Assembly: GCA_022577435.1 (NCBI GenBank)
Contig: JAKOON010000006.1
Location: 11,947,001-12,011,000 of the forward strand
Length of the DNA: 64,000 nucleotides
Reading direction: 5' to 3'
Origin: Embiotoca jacksoni
Taxonomy: Eukaryota; Chordata; Actinopteri; Embiotocidae
The position numbers and the translations under genes are program-made. This document shows, one piece after another, positions 1-12,564 of this stretch. The first letter of the stretch is position 1; every line of letters starts with the position of its first letter. The notes beneath the pieces are model-generated. The model was not told the origin of the DNA, ran no database searches, and saw nothing but the letters and a program-made list of their open reading frames with translations.

Positions 1-466
1 ACCTCACTGCTGTGACTCATTCACAATATTAATAACAATTATAACAATGAAATGTTTTTAAGAAAATGTGGCACTACTTTTTCAAATTAATCACTAAATA
101 GTCATAAGTTCCTGCTAAGGTAGTTATATTAAATTGTTTTATTGAAGTCAAATTCTTGATCAGATTTAAAGTAAACAACAGAAAATAAATACTTTTTTCT
201 AGTTATGCAAAAATTAATTCAGGCCATCACATGTGCAACCAAAGTAACAAATCCTTTGATTTTCACTAAAAGCACAGCAACAATCCTATGAAAATATTTA
301 CATTCTTGAATAAGTTAAATAAACTGAACCAAATTCTTAAGGCACAAACAAATTAAATATAGCCTATAAACTACATTGAATTCGTTTAATCTGCATGAAT
401 ACTGACCCTTGTTGAATAAAGAAAACCAGAAACCAGAACATATTAACACACTATAGGAGGTCTTAC
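1..466 (-). other. tacr3 intron 1 (5' part)
   Basis: This AT-rich stretch lies directly downstream of the tacr3 donor site on the minus strand. I see no second exon, repeat or RNA gene in it. Confidence 0.7.
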
Positions 467-819
467 CTGTCGATGGCTATCGCGGTCATAGAGTAGATGC
501 TGGCAAACACAGCGGCCACAGGAAAGAAGTTGTGGAACCTGCAGTACACCTCTCCGAAGTACCACTCTCCATGAGCCGCGTAAACGAAGTTGATGAGCGT
601 GTTGAAAGCAGCCATCGAAACATCAGAGAAAGCCAAGTTCAGCAGGAAGTAGTTGGTGACAGTCCTCATCCGTTTGTGCGCCAGAATAATCCAAATCACA
701 ATCAAGTTCCCAAAAACTGCCACTGCCAGCACCGTGCTGTAAGCCACCGACCACAGTGCGATGCGCCACGCCGGCTGCACGAACTGGTTGGTCAGATTCC
801 TGGTTGCGTTTGAGGCCAT
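467..819 (-). CDS. tacr3: Tachykinin (neurokinin-3) receptor, first coding exon, partial gene
   Basis: Class A GPCR for tachykinin peptides (neurokinin B/substance P group), acting at the plasma membrane through Gq. The exon encodes 117 codons plus 2 nt. It shows two N-glycosylation sequons (Asn4, Asn8), TM1 at about 20-45 with Asn38 of the GN motif, TM2 with the LAFSD motif (Asp66), the conserved extracellular Cys93, and TM3. It ends inside the Arg codon of the DR(Y) motif at a GT donor (GTAAGA, 466 downward). From memory, the stretch around NQFVQPAWRIALW and the SDVSMAAFNT segment fit human TACR3 better than TACR1 or TACR2. The start is fixed by an in-frame TGA two codons upstream of the ATG, so the extracellular N-terminus is only about 15-20 residues, much shorter than in human. 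The remaining exons should lie beyond position 1; positions 1-466 are intron. Which fish paralogue it is cannot be told. Confidence 0.93.
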
Positions 820-3698
820 TCTTCAAGTATCCTTGTTCTGTTTCAGTGCACAGCTGGCGGGAAACATGGATCACTGTGGCCACTCTGATGCGCAACAGAC
901 ACGCAGGAGTGTTAACATGTGACCGGTGAGACAGAGAAGAAAAAAAAAAAAGGGGGTCCTGCAGCCACTCCCTCCCACTCACTTTATTCTGTTTTTTTTG
1001 GTTTTTTTTGTAAATACGCAAATTCATCCTTTTTGTTGAAGTAGTTTTTGCAAATTCAAAATTACATGAAATGACCAATGGCAGAACATTTGGTCCAAAG
1101 CAGGTTACAATAAGTGCATTAAACCTCAACCATGATCCAAATGTGATTTAAAAAAAAAAACGCCGTTTATTCTGGTCATTTTCTTCTCACAAGTCGAGCC
1201 CATCAACTCTTAGCAACTCCTTTTAAATATTGAGCCACAGAGTTCTAAAAACTATTTCATTTTAAAGGGTTAAAACTGTCTTCTCCTGGATCAGAGCTGT
1301 CTGCAGCTTCAGATCAGCTTGTCTGTGATACAGATAATCCTTAATAGCTGTACCATCAAAAGCAAAGCTTGTAGTTCCAGGATTCTATGTAGGTTTTTCT
1401 GTATTATGTAAGCATGAGCTCAGTAAAACAGATCAGTGTAAAGGCCATTAAGTGTGGAACATAAGGAAAATATTATAGGCACTCTATCTCTGAATGGTTC
1501 TCAAGGTAAAGTTGGGACAAAAATTCCAAATTAACTGACTCCTCTTTATGTCCAACATTCTCCATGTGTATGGAGAGTTTATTTTCTCTCTGTGGGTTGC
1601 AAGTTAAGATTGATTGATGACTGGAGATTCAGGCAGATAATTAAAAACAAAATGGTAATGCAGAAAAATATAAAGTTTTATCACAATGCTGAATTTAAAT
1701 TGATGAAAAATTATTAAGTTTAAGAAAATAATAAATAAATTGAGGCTTCAGCATTTTCTCCAGAATATGTGGAGATGTCTCTCAAAATTAAGACCTCCAT
1801 GCTGTAAACCTTTTTTAGAGCAATTATAATAACCTGTCAGGTTTACAAGCGGAATAAAATAATAAAAAGTAAAGTAAAAAAATGTAGGGATGCCCTTTTT
1901 TTTCTGAGTGGTGAGCGCAGTGTTTGGAGGACTCTGAACTCAGCTTTTCACAATGACTTATACAAAGTGCATCATTCATCCTCTCAGCTTAGAGACTTTA
2001 GTGATTTTACACTTCAAATTACTGTACTTACTAACCTTTATATTTATTTTGATGTGAAGAATTTCCCTCACAAATCAACCACTTGATACAGCATAGACCA
2101 AACAATTAGTGTAATAATAATAATAAATCAGATACTTAATGTGTTATAATCCAAAATAAGGCATGAATGTATCTGCCTCAGAGGAAACACCCAATTAGTG
2201 TGTTTTTCTCCTGCTGCAAAGGACTGCCAATTATCTTCAAGAGCATCTGATGAGCTTATTTTTACATTGTGCAATGTGTTGCTTCATTTCCATATTCATA
2301 TTTTCAGTTCTGGCTTTTACAATTTGTCATCCCCTTCACTAAAAACATGTGTTCTTGTTAAGCAGCAGAACTCTGTTGGGTTTTGTCAGGGAGGCTCCAT
2401 TTGTTGGTTTAAATGGATGATGATGAGGTTGTTTGTCACTTTTTTTGTATTCTGATAGCAGAAATAGAGCACATTTTCTTAGGGCTGTCATTATGCTTAT
2501 TTATTGTCCTCATGGACGCTCTCAACTGGGAAATGTGAAATTTTCCCATGAACGCATGATTATTTAGAGGTTTCACAGCAAATAGGGTGAATTAATGTGA
2601 ACTTACAACTTTCCATTTTTGATTCTTTTTTTAAAAGTTTTTTTTTCATTCCAGTTCAACAATTTTCGTTAGTTTAGTAACATGAAATCCAAATAAAAAT
2701 CCACTTTAAACCCAGCTTCGAATGCAACAAAACAGGAAAACATCAATACTTTCACAAAGGCACTGTTAACACTGAAGCTGTGCACAGCACAAAACCACCA
2801 AAAGAAGGTCAGGAAGTCTGTTTCCTCTCAGCAGGACCTCATTACACAGAGCTACCTCGTTTGGGCCACTCCCTGGTTTAAATGTCACTTTTCAAACCTC
2901 CTCTTAACACACCCATCCTCCATACTAAAAAGGTCATGATCTATTAAGTGACTAATGACAATATCATTAACTGCATTCAGATTTGTTTCCTTTTATTGTA
3001 TATGAATAATTCAGGAATCATTTAATCACAAGGGGTAAACAGCAGGGGAGATGATCTGCTTATGAAGTTTGATTTTGATGGAAGCAAATAACACTCAAAC
3101 TAACGGACAAGAAGAGTTTGACCAAGTTAAATTAATAAAATCCTTTGGAGAAAAGTAAACTTGTAAAGATGTTTTGCATCCTCTTACATCCTGAACAAGA
3201 TCATAGCTATACATAAAGGACATTCAATCTGTCTGTCCTGTCTCTGTCTTTTGTAACAATTTGAAATTGGATGGCATACAAACACATTTCCATTGCCTGC
3301 TGGTTTCGTGGAATCATCATTGGTAACACTGACACTTCATGACTATTTAACTGGTTAGATTATTTCCACGATTTGTCCCGTGGCTTTGAACATTACATTT
3401 GTTCAGCAGGAGTGTAATTGAGTCTAAACCACAGGTTTTATCTTTTTCTTGTCAGCACACAAGCAGCAAAAGTGACACAGTTGTTCAGTTTCATTGTTAG
3501 ATGAAAAGCAAAGACTTCACCACCTTCAACCAATAGCCTATGACTCCTGTCTTGTAACGTGGACATATTGACATGCTATTTGATCTATCTCGGTTCTGTC
3601 TGTTAACCTGATACTAGAGTTAATGTTCACATTATTTTTTAGTATGAATGCTATAACTGCATTGAAATCAATGGACCAAATTGATTTGAAATAAATTC
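820..3698. other. AT-rich upstream region of tacr3
   Basis: The first 100-300 bases should hold the tacr3 5' UTR on the minus strand, but I could not fix a transcription start. The rest is AT-rich with short homopolymer runs. No coding region, RNA gene or recognisable mobile element was found. Confidence 0.5.
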
Positions 3699-3703
3699 GT
3701 GAG
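3699..3703. repeat. Target-site duplication GTGAG, left copy
   Basis: Identical to 4285-4289 at the other end of the solo LTR. Confidence 0.8.
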
Positions 3704-4284
3704 TGTCATGAGGTGGTGTTCACCAGGACCCAAATGCAAGCTCGCAGACTTGGGTATCAGTTCCAAAATACAGTCTTTATTGCAATAAACAAAAACAAAC
3801 AAACCAAAAGGTGGCACCTATTGTGTCCACTTGCTTCCAGTCCGGAGGGCAACTCGACCGACAGATCCGGGGAGACACGGCTGGCAGGGCAGCCGGCAGA
3901 CCAGTGGAAGGAACGGCGTCAATAACCCTCCGAGTCGGGAGGGCAACTCCACCTGTGACTTTGACAGGGAGCGCCGCAGGAGGAACGGGAACAGGAACGG
4001 GACAGACGGGGGACAGACGGGGGACGGACGGGTGACTAACAAAAATGAACCGACAACCAGAGGAGTGCAGGGGCAGGGTACATATAGTCCGGGGGAGGTG
4101 ATCAGGGAGATGCAGCACACCTGCAGGTGGTGATCAGGGGTGAGTGGCTGCATCTGCTGGGACCGGTGAGGGGCGTGGCCACGGGAGGTGAGGAAAGGAG
4201 GACACAGAACAAGCAGACAGGGGACTGAGGGGACACAGGAGGAGAGGTGATCGGGGGCAAAACAGGAAAACCGGACTCCTGACA
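3704..4284 (-). mobile_element. Solo LTR of a retrotransposon (581 bp)
   Basis: The block begins TGTCATGAGG and ends with the near-complement ACTCCTGACA, so it has the TG...CA ends of an LTR. It is flanked by the same 5 bp, GTGAG, at 3699-3703 and 4285-4289. Read on the minus strand, the parts come in LTR order: a TATA-like box near 4081-4087, then a poly(A) signal AATAAA at 3776-3781, then about 70 bp to the CA end. It is GC-rich inside AT-rich surroundings and holds three copies of an 11-bp unit near 3999-4032. No gag, pol or second LTR adjoins it, so it is a solo LTR, perhaps Gypsy-like. The open frames inside it are not genes. Confidence 0.85.
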
Positions 4285-4289
4285 GTGAG
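4285..4289. repeat. Target-site duplication GTGAG, right copy
   Basis: Identical to 3699-3703 at the other end of the solo LTR. Confidence 0.8.
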
Positions 4290-4365
4290 TCATTAGTGTC
4301 ATCGCTGTCGATATTGTAATCGCTTCACTGAGGAAAACTGTTTATTCGTTGTTGGGCCTGAGAGC

Positions 4366-4390
4366 TTTTCTGCCATCTTCTGGCAGAAAA
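4366..4390. repeat. Perfect hairpin, 10-bp stem and 5-nt loop
   Basis: TTTTCTGCCA is followed by TCTTC and then by the exact reverse complement TGGCAGAAAA. It may be chance or a repeat remnant; no function is proposed. Confidence 0.6.
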
Positions 4391-7300
4391 CATAAGGACA
4401 AAATGTGGGGTTAAGGTCGAGGGGAAAAAAAAGCAGTGCTGACTGGTGAAAAAAGGAGAGCATGGACTACCACAGTCAGACTAGTCTATTACACCTGATA
4501 TACTGTAAATTTACAGTGTCGAGATATGTACGTGCAAAAAAAAAGTGAAATTTTAAGCCACCAAAACATTAAACCCACTTCTGCCTGAAAGTATCCATAA
4601 TTAATAAATTGATCTTTTTGTTAATCATGATTTGTTCTCTAAAGAATTCCTGTCATTCCATTATATATATTTATCATTGGGAATCGTTTTAGCATTTAAA
4701 TACATATGATATATCTGCAGAAGTTCTGGGTTTGTTGTTCAGCATCGGTGGAGCAACTACTTTTGCCATTTACTCTTGTTGTTGTTGTTGTTGCAACAGC
4801 AGCTCAAAGTTGCACTGCGGGCGGCGCCAGCTGGTTTGGCAGAACATAACAGAGAGCGAGTTCCTGTTACATCACAAAATGTCTCCGCTTGAAATTTGAT
4901 CTGGAGAAAGAGGAGTGCCACAGGAAGGTGACAAAAACACAAGGAAATCAAAACAGCCTGTCCTACTGGCTCTGTGTTGGCGTTCATTCACGTCTGTGCA
5001 TATAAATGTTTAAATGATCCAAAAGGTGGCTGCTGAGTGACCGAAGTGTTTTGCTTTCAAGTTATGAAATCCTGCATTACTGCCCTGACTCCCCTTCTAA
5101 GTTCAAAGGTTGCTGAAGTTCACTGTATGCTAATCAGGGCAGATTTTTGTTAAAAAGGTAAGAAATTACATCTTTAACTTTGTTTCCTGTTTATATTTCA
5201 TGCATATCTTATTGGTGAAAGCGATTGTCATGTTGATGTTTTTCCATTTGTAATCTTGTAACTTAAACTGAGCTGAACAACTGTTCGCTCCAGTGAAAGA
5301 CTTTAAAAGACGGTATGACTGAGGCAGCCTGCTGGACCCGAGAGTCTTTCAAACTGTGTTCCAGACAAATTTATGACAAATAGTCACACTCCTGTTATTG
5401 TAGTGAGTGTCCTCCAGCACACATTTGGTAGATAGGTGTGTAGAAAAATTTAATCAGGCACAAGTTTTTCCAAAAGTGCAGTGTTTTCAATTGGCATATC
5501 AGTGCACATTGTCAAACTCCTTTTTTGGATTAAGGATTTATCAGCAGTATGTACATTTATAATAAAACAATTATAACTTCTATGATAAAGACATGTTTTA
5601 GACTATTACAACTGTTTCATTAAATTATCATTTATTATCTGTTTATACAACAGTCCACTTATAGGTTTCTACAGGAGCGGTTATAGTTGTTGTCAAATAC
5701 ATTACTAAGCACTGAGATCTACTTAGAAAAATACATTATAGTGTGAAATTATTCCTTTTTTAAATATTTGTAGACTGAATGTTAAATGGGAGTGTTCAAA
5801 AGTCTTATCGCATTTACAATAACAATAGTGCAGTAAAAGTGCAGGGTTTTATTACTTTATACTGTTGGTATTGTGAAATACTGATCCAGCTGTTTACTTG
5901 GCATCATGTCAGTGTTTGGTCAGTGGACCAATGAATAACTGGAGAGAGCTGGCTGAATTTTTTTTTTTTTATACATAAATGACATAAAGAATAGCTGTGA
6001 CCTTGTAATGTATCCACACTTAAAATTATGTTAAAACTGTGGTACATCCCTGTACATGATGGAAGTGATACAGTAGCTATTCACTATTCATATTCATTCA
6101 AAAAACTTGAAATGTAAAAGATGCAAAGTATGCCTACAGTCACAAGACAGTGACTGAATGTCCACAAATGAGCTGGGGGCCTGTAGCAGATGTGTGTTTG
6201 ATCCCCTGTGGTTTATAGAGTTGAACTTGGGATAGTGAACCATATTAAGAAGGATGATATGAGGCCATTTCATGACTCCAACATCCTCAAAAGATTTAGC
6301 TGTCCAGCCACTAAAACTATAAAAAATTAAAATAAAATAATTGATTACAAAAATAATTTGATCCCTTTCAAAAATATTTTAGCTCATACACTTATGAAAT
6401 TACAAGACACAATGCTGCAATTGTTTTGGTGAGTGGAAACAAAGGCACTGACAACTCTTTAAAGATCAAAAAGTGAAAAAAACAAACAAAAAACTAATTA
6501 ACTTTTCGTACTCTGAAGTGTTCTTAACCACAAACAGAGAAGGGATTTCTTATTTTTCCTTTCTCAAATGAGCAATAACTTCTTAGTCATGTGATCAGTG
6601 TTTACCCACTCTCATAGTTTAAATACAATAAAAGAGCAATTTGTTAAAAACTCCTCCAAAATATTGTCAATGATACAATCACTGAGCATTTTACTATACT
6701 ATATAAATGTTATATCCTTCCTGTCATTCTGTTGCACTCAGCAACTCCGCTGTGCTAATATCTAAGCTCTTGTTATCCATCCACTGAATATATTGTGTAC
6801 ATTTGTAAATGAGTGGCTGTGATGACCTGTTTTAACTCCCTTCAAATAACTGTTAACTTGTCTCAGGTATTTATTTTGTCAAAAGTCAGTTTAAAGGAAC
6901 CAACAGGGCTGTCAAAACATTCTCACAAAGCAAAGCAATGTTCTAATATCAATTCAATTTAAAGGGGCTCTACTGGCAAGAAAGGCTCAAAAAACAACGT
7001 TGCCAAAGCATAAAAATGAGTACAAAGTCCCAGTAATATACATTTTAACACAGCATTAAGGTTGATGTATGTTAATTTTGTAGATGCAGTATGTGCTATA
7101 CAAGTATTATACCCTCATGTAGTAACAGTTTTGGACAGTGTTTTACCAGGTTCCACAAAAAGAGAAAGTAGTATTTAAAAATGTAACAAAGCAATACTTT
7201 TATCTAGCTGTTTCCATAAAATTACTTCGGTTGAGAAATAATTTATGTATATTAGATAGGCAGAATAGGAAGTTTAAATTTGATATGATGTTTAGGTTTG

Positions 7301-8140
7301 ATGTATGAAACACCGAATTGATGACAATATCTGCAGTGTTGTTGAATTAAACAATCAATTATTTTCACTGTAGTTGAAGAGTTGTGTGTTGTTTTACAAG
7401 CAGCAACTCTTTTTCAGTTAATCACTTTGGGGATAATTCCAGTCACATTTAACTATTCAGCTGACTTACTGTGGCTGGTGCTTTGGTGACATATAAATAC
7501 AACCGTATTAATGCTGGGAAAGTAGTCCACTAACAATACCACCAATGAGTCACAGGAAAGTTACTGCCAGATTCATTAATAGGAAAATATTGTTATGCAG
7601 AAGCTTTTTCATCTCGGTCACGTAGGCTCACTCACAAATTAAGCGGAAATGATTGTAGGGACACAAACTAAAGACCTTCCTCTGAGAAACCGACGTTTGA
7701 CGACTTCACTGGCAAACAAACAACGAAGGGTAGTTTTTATCTGTCTTAACTTGAATTTCATCACTTTAAACTAAAGATTTTCAAGGTTATATCCCATTAG
7801 TCAGTTGACAGTTGTTTGTTATCAGGAAGTCATCTTTGCAATCATTTATAGTAGAGTTCAAACAAACAAAAGAGAAGCTGTTTAATCAGTTCCTACGTTT
7901 TAATGTTGTACTTGCATACAATGTTTATTTAAAGATCTATAGAAATCCTTTAATGTATCTGAGATTGTGTAAGTTACTTATTACATCAAATGACTAACTC
8001 ACTGTCATCCAGCAAGACTTTTGTTCTTTTCACTATAGTTTCCGACCAGAGAGTGAGCCTGATTTCTTCTGCCTGCTTTTAAACTTGCAGGTTTATGAAT
8101 ACAACGATCAGCTAACAGCCTCTTTTTTCTTCCTGCTAAC
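4391..8140. other. Intergenic DNA between the solo LTR and acy3
   Basis: AT-rich sequence with a short GTT run at about 4776-4792 and a few homopolymers. Any acy3 5' UTR exon should lie near the right end, but I could not identify it. No conserved coding exon or RNA gene was recognised. Confidence 0.5.
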
Positions 8141-8142
8141 AG

Positions 8143-10162
8143 ATGGAGCCTGTCTCTTTCTCACCAATGTCCCGTGTTGCTGTTTGTGGCGGCACACATG
8201 GAAATGAGATGTCAGGGGTGTACATAGTAAAAGAAATGCAGAAACAGAAGGTAGAAAAAATTGGATCTGTTGCTATAACCACGGTGCTATCAAACCCTCG
8301 GGCTCTGGACGCCTGCACAAGATACCAAGAGACCGACCTCAACCGCTGCTTTACAGATGACTTGCTGAGGTAAGTTAAATAGTTGGACCAAAACTTAGAT
8401 TCTGTTATTTAAAACAGCTTTGGCTAATAACTTGCACATTTAAAAGGTCTGCATTGTGATAAGTAAAACTGGAAACTGCTACATCAGACCATTATTTCTT
8501 ACATTTTCTGGCTCCCAGTTCCCCCATAACAGATTCGACACCCTATGAATTGAGGCGAGCTCATGAGCTGAATGCTCAACTTGGGCCCAAAGGAAGCGAA
8601 GAGGCTATGGATATGATCATAGATCTCCACAACACCACTGCCAACATGGGCCTGAGCCTCATCTTTTACTCCTTAGACTGGATCACCCTGCACATTTACA
8701 AATACATGCAGGTACAGGCTTCATGGAGTCATCCAACATGTTTTTGGGACACAATTTGACTTCAAGATATCTGTCAGCTGACTTCTATTCAGTATTACAT
8801 TGAAACCAAATTATGGTCTCAATAAAAAAAAAGTCAGAATGTGAATCTATGGTTAAATACCAGGATAAAAGCTGTGCTTGTATTTTATAGCTCAACAAGC
8901 CGTACTAAAACATGCTGTGCTTTAAACAGTCAACCTATTTGTTTTTCAGAGTAAGACTTCTACGCCTGTGAGAGCAATCCAGCTGGACATGCCGATTTCT
9001 GAGGCTTATTCCCTGGATTCAGTGGGCAAGCATGGCTTCTGTAAGTGAGTGTATCTTTGTGTGTTTTCCTCTGAATAACTGAACTGATTAAAGCATTCGA
9101 TAAGTGTTTCTCGTACTTTGCAGCAATAGAGGTCGGTGCTCAACCTAACGGTGTGCTCAGAGCCGACATCTTTAACATGATGAAAGAGGCGGTGGATCTC
9201 ACTATAGAATGGCTTCAGGAGTTCAATTCTGGTAAGATACAACTGTTGTTTTTTTGTTTTTTTTTAAAGGATTAGCCCAACCGTTTACAAAAGAAAATGC
9301 TGTGTGTCTCCCTCTGTGGGTCAGTTGAGCAAAGTCTGCTGGTGTGCTTTGAATTGCATCTCAAAACTTCTTTAGACTCAGAGGTTTTTTACTGACCCAT
9401 TATTGCCCTAATTTCTTATTCTTTGAAAGTTTTTGCTTGTCTTTGATTTTTATATTGATTTAAAGGCTTTTTATAGTCTACAGTTTTTACACTTTGTTGT
9501 ATCTACGGCGCCATTGAGATAACTTTCGATCTTTATGCCTCTGAGATTTCGGTCTCAAGCCTAACACAACGTATAGAGCAGCCTTTATCTGGACGCACAT
9601 ATCTCATAACCCTGCCTAATTAAGCCACAAGTATCTACATGGCTTGTGAACCCTGAATGACCGCAGCAGCACTGCTCTGTCCTGTGCCAATAGGTCGTAC
9701 TTTTGAGGGAGGTGAAGTGGAAGCATACATCTGGGCGAAGAGTATCGACTACCCAAGAGACCCAGTGACCGGTGAAATAACTGCTGCCATACACCCCCAG
9801 CTACAGGTACAATTCAAGATGCATGCACAGTCTAAGCCTTCACTATAAATCTGCTTCATCACTGTTTTTTCATCTGAACATTTACATGCATGAATTCAAG
9901 GATGCATGGAGCCTATTTAGAAGACTATGACAAACAGTAAATGCCACATTTGCATGTTTTCCTCCAGGATAATGACTTTGAGCTTCTCCGGTCAGGCGAC
10001 CCTATATTCCTGTCATTTTCTGGCGAGACGGTGAAGCATGAGGGAGACGACCTCTACCCTTTCTTTGTGAATGAATGTGCCTACTACGAGAAGAAGATTG
10101 CATTCCATTTAGCTCGGAAGACCAAGGTGACCTTCCCATCCGTCGCTGTAAAGAAGGACTGA
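8143..10162 (+). CDS. acy3: Aminoacylase-3-type zinc hydrolase, aspartoacylase family
   Basis: Hydrolyses N-acyl amino acids (in ACY3, N-acetyl aromatic amino acids and mercapturates) to the free amino acid and carboxylate; cytosolic. Six exons: 8143-8369, 8519-8711, 8950-9040, 9124-9231, 9694-9806, 9968-10162. All splice sites are GT-AG and the phases close into 308 codons (human ASPA 313, ACY3 about 319). Zinc ligands are His19 and Glu22 of GGTHGNE and His113 of DLHNTT. The DLNR substrate motif and the catalytic Glu of IEVGAQP are present. The position of ASPA Arg168, which binds the aspartate side chain, is Asp in a YSLDS context, as I recall for ACY3, so this is the ACY3 branch and not ASPA. 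The ATG directly follows a polypyrimidine-AG acceptor, implying an upstream 5' UTR exon. It is convergent with cldnd1. Confidence 0.93.
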
Positions 10163-10578
10163 GAACACAGACAGACAGAACAGATCCAGAATATACCGTA
10201 GAGACTGAATCATTATCTCTGAAAAATCTTTTTAAACTGCACACGTCTTAATCATCTCAAATGAGCAAATGCACAAACTTAATGTCTAAAATTTTACAGG
10301 TGCATGTTTCAATAACATGAATACATCCTGAAATGCAATCCAGCCTTTCTGAAACATTACTACCTCTGTGAAGCTTAATTCAAAGATGATCTGCAGCATC
10401 AGTGTTGTTTTTGTACTTGAATGAGTGATATTGTGCGTGATCTGGAGTTAAAGTTCTCTTCCTACTCTAGAGGTTTTCAGAATTAATTTACCTGATCTGA
10501 TGGACACTGATCTCTTTGCACTACAGCAATCATATAAAACGGCATGTTTGAAAAATTGTTACATGAAACACTTTAACT

Positions 10579-10584
10579 ATTAAA
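10579..10584 (+). promoter_or_regulatory. Candidate poly(A) signal of acy3 (ATTAAA)
   Basis: ATTAAA lies about 415 nt after the acy3 stop and is followed within 10 nt by a GT-rich stretch, as expected for a cleavage site. Confidence 0.5.
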
Positions 10585-12195
10585 CACTGTGTTTTGACTT
10601 GACTCGGATCTTTTGTAAGGTTTATAAAAACTGAACTCCAGTGGATCTACTCACCTGCTGACAGCCATGTTAGTAGTTTATGATGTACAACAGAATGGTT
10701 TCAATGCCCTCCATCAGGGTGGAGACATTAAAAAAAAAAAAAAAGACTATGCACACTTCACATACATTTTTCTCAGAAATACACTGTAAGTGAACATTAT
10801 TCCATCATTGAAAGGATAAGCAGATATGAAGAAAACTATTACTTTAAATGGTGACATAATAAATGTAATTAGGTTAGGTTAGGTAATGAAATTTGCCATG
10901 GTGATGGCGGCGCGTTCAGATGCAGCGGCCCCTCTATGTCCTGATACTACGTTGTTTACCTGTATCTTTGTCGTGTAATTATGCAGGATGACACAGTCCT
11001 TGGTCCAACTAAAAAAAAGCTACTAACTTCAACTAAGTAGGTCTGTCTATTCATTCAGTGAAATGTATTATCTGTAACTATATGAATGTGGCTTTGATTT
11101 TGACTGAGCGTCTACAATAACACCACGTGAGACTATACTGTAGGCACTATATAGCAGTGCTTTGAAGTAAATGCTTGATTTTATGCCTTATGTTGCACGT
11201 TAATGTTTGTTTGTTAACACACTTAATTAAGATAATGAGCATCAAAATCACCCGTTAAGTACTTGGCTGCTGGAGCTGACGTGTTGTCTTTAGTTTTGGT
11301 CATAAAGCCAAATTGGAGAAATTTAATATTTTTCTTAAACATGGTGCCAAATAAAAAGTTATGAAATACCTGCTCTATGCTATAATAAATCCTCCTGAAG
11401 GGGAAATGACAGTCTGTACCAAACGTTATGGCATTACATCCAAATATTTGTTGAGAGACTCGAAACACTCAAAAACCTGGAAGGGAACTTCATGTCGGTC
11501 TTATTTCATCAATACCTGGTTTAATATCAATTATATTAGTTGTAGTCAGACAGAAATCACACATATAATCAATCATATTGTACTTGTGTGAGTGGTTGTG
11601 AAGACAAGGAGATCATCTCGACCTTCACATTCTTAAAGGCTAAAGAAAGGAAATGAATTATCTTCCAAGGTTATCAAGGCAGAGAACAAAGACAGACTCA
11701 CTGCTGTAAGATAATAAGGTGTTATTCTAGCAATTTCTATAGTGAGGCATTAATAGAATTTTAGAGATAGATCGAGATTTGTTTCAAGATAGCCCTGCCA
11801 GTCCTGCTCCAGGAGAAGCATGGAGTAAGAGGTTTCAAACAAAACAAAAAAAATGCAGGAAAATAAATTGTGTGCTTTGTATTCTGACTCCAGACCCTTA
11901 AACGGCATTCTTGTATTTCTGCTATCTGAAGAAAAAAAACTGTGGAACACATAAGTACGGTCTCTGTCCATCTGTATCTTTGTTGTGATAATCCACAACA
12001 TAACCGACTGCATGTCATCGTCCTGCTCAGACAGAAAAACATTTTCCAAGTGGATGTACTCAGTGACAAGACAATCCCAGATCCCTGCAGCAAGTATGGC
12101 TAGAAACCTGTCTTTTTTTTTTTTTTAAACAAATGCACTAAGGAGTCATTCGATTTTACTCACTCTTCAAAAGAATAGCACAAAAACAACTATGA
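10585..12195. other. Convergent intergenic region acy3 / cldnd1
   Basis: Mostly AT-rich. A short CpG-rich patch at about 10895-10960 stands out and resembles the start of a LINE-type unit, with a brief open frame, but I cannot assign it. A short TTAGG-like run is at 10867-10882. No gene is supported. Confidence 0.45.
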
Positions 12196-12213
12196 AAGTC
12201 AGCAAATGTCAAA

Positions 12214-12219
12214 TTTATT
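12214..12219 (-). promoter_or_regulatory. Candidate distal poly(A) signal of cldnd1
   Basis: AATAAA on the minus strand, followed about 20-35 nt on by a T/GT-rich stretch. If used, the cldnd1 3' UTR is about 1.6 kb and contains the MITE at 12565-12933. Confidence 0.5.
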
Positions 12220-12564
12220 AATACAGAAATGAGTAGTGTGCTTCAGAATACATAAAAACATTTACAAAAGCCAGAGTACATACATACACATCAGAAATGT
12301 AACAAAACATTGTGACACAAAAACATCACAATTTGTAGTCTGTGCTAAAAAAAAATGAGTACGTTGGGAATTTGACCCAGAAAAAGGAGCAAATTCATTC
12401 ACTTTCCACAGTAATGTCAAGTGTTAAGACATAGCTTCATGAGGATATGCAAAATTTAACAAATTCATTTGTTATTCAAAGTACAAAGTCTCTGCGCCTC
12501 TGGAGTTTTACCAACAAACATCGGAAAAGCTTAAACTGATGCAAAACTTGTCCAACCAGTCAGG

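Noticed and set aside
3713..4302. Several overlapping frames on both strands
   Set aside because: They lie in the GC-rich solo LTR and have Pro/Gly-rich translations without homology.
10867..10882. TTAGG-like run
   Set aside because: Only about three five-base units and not the vertebrate telomere unit; no significance.
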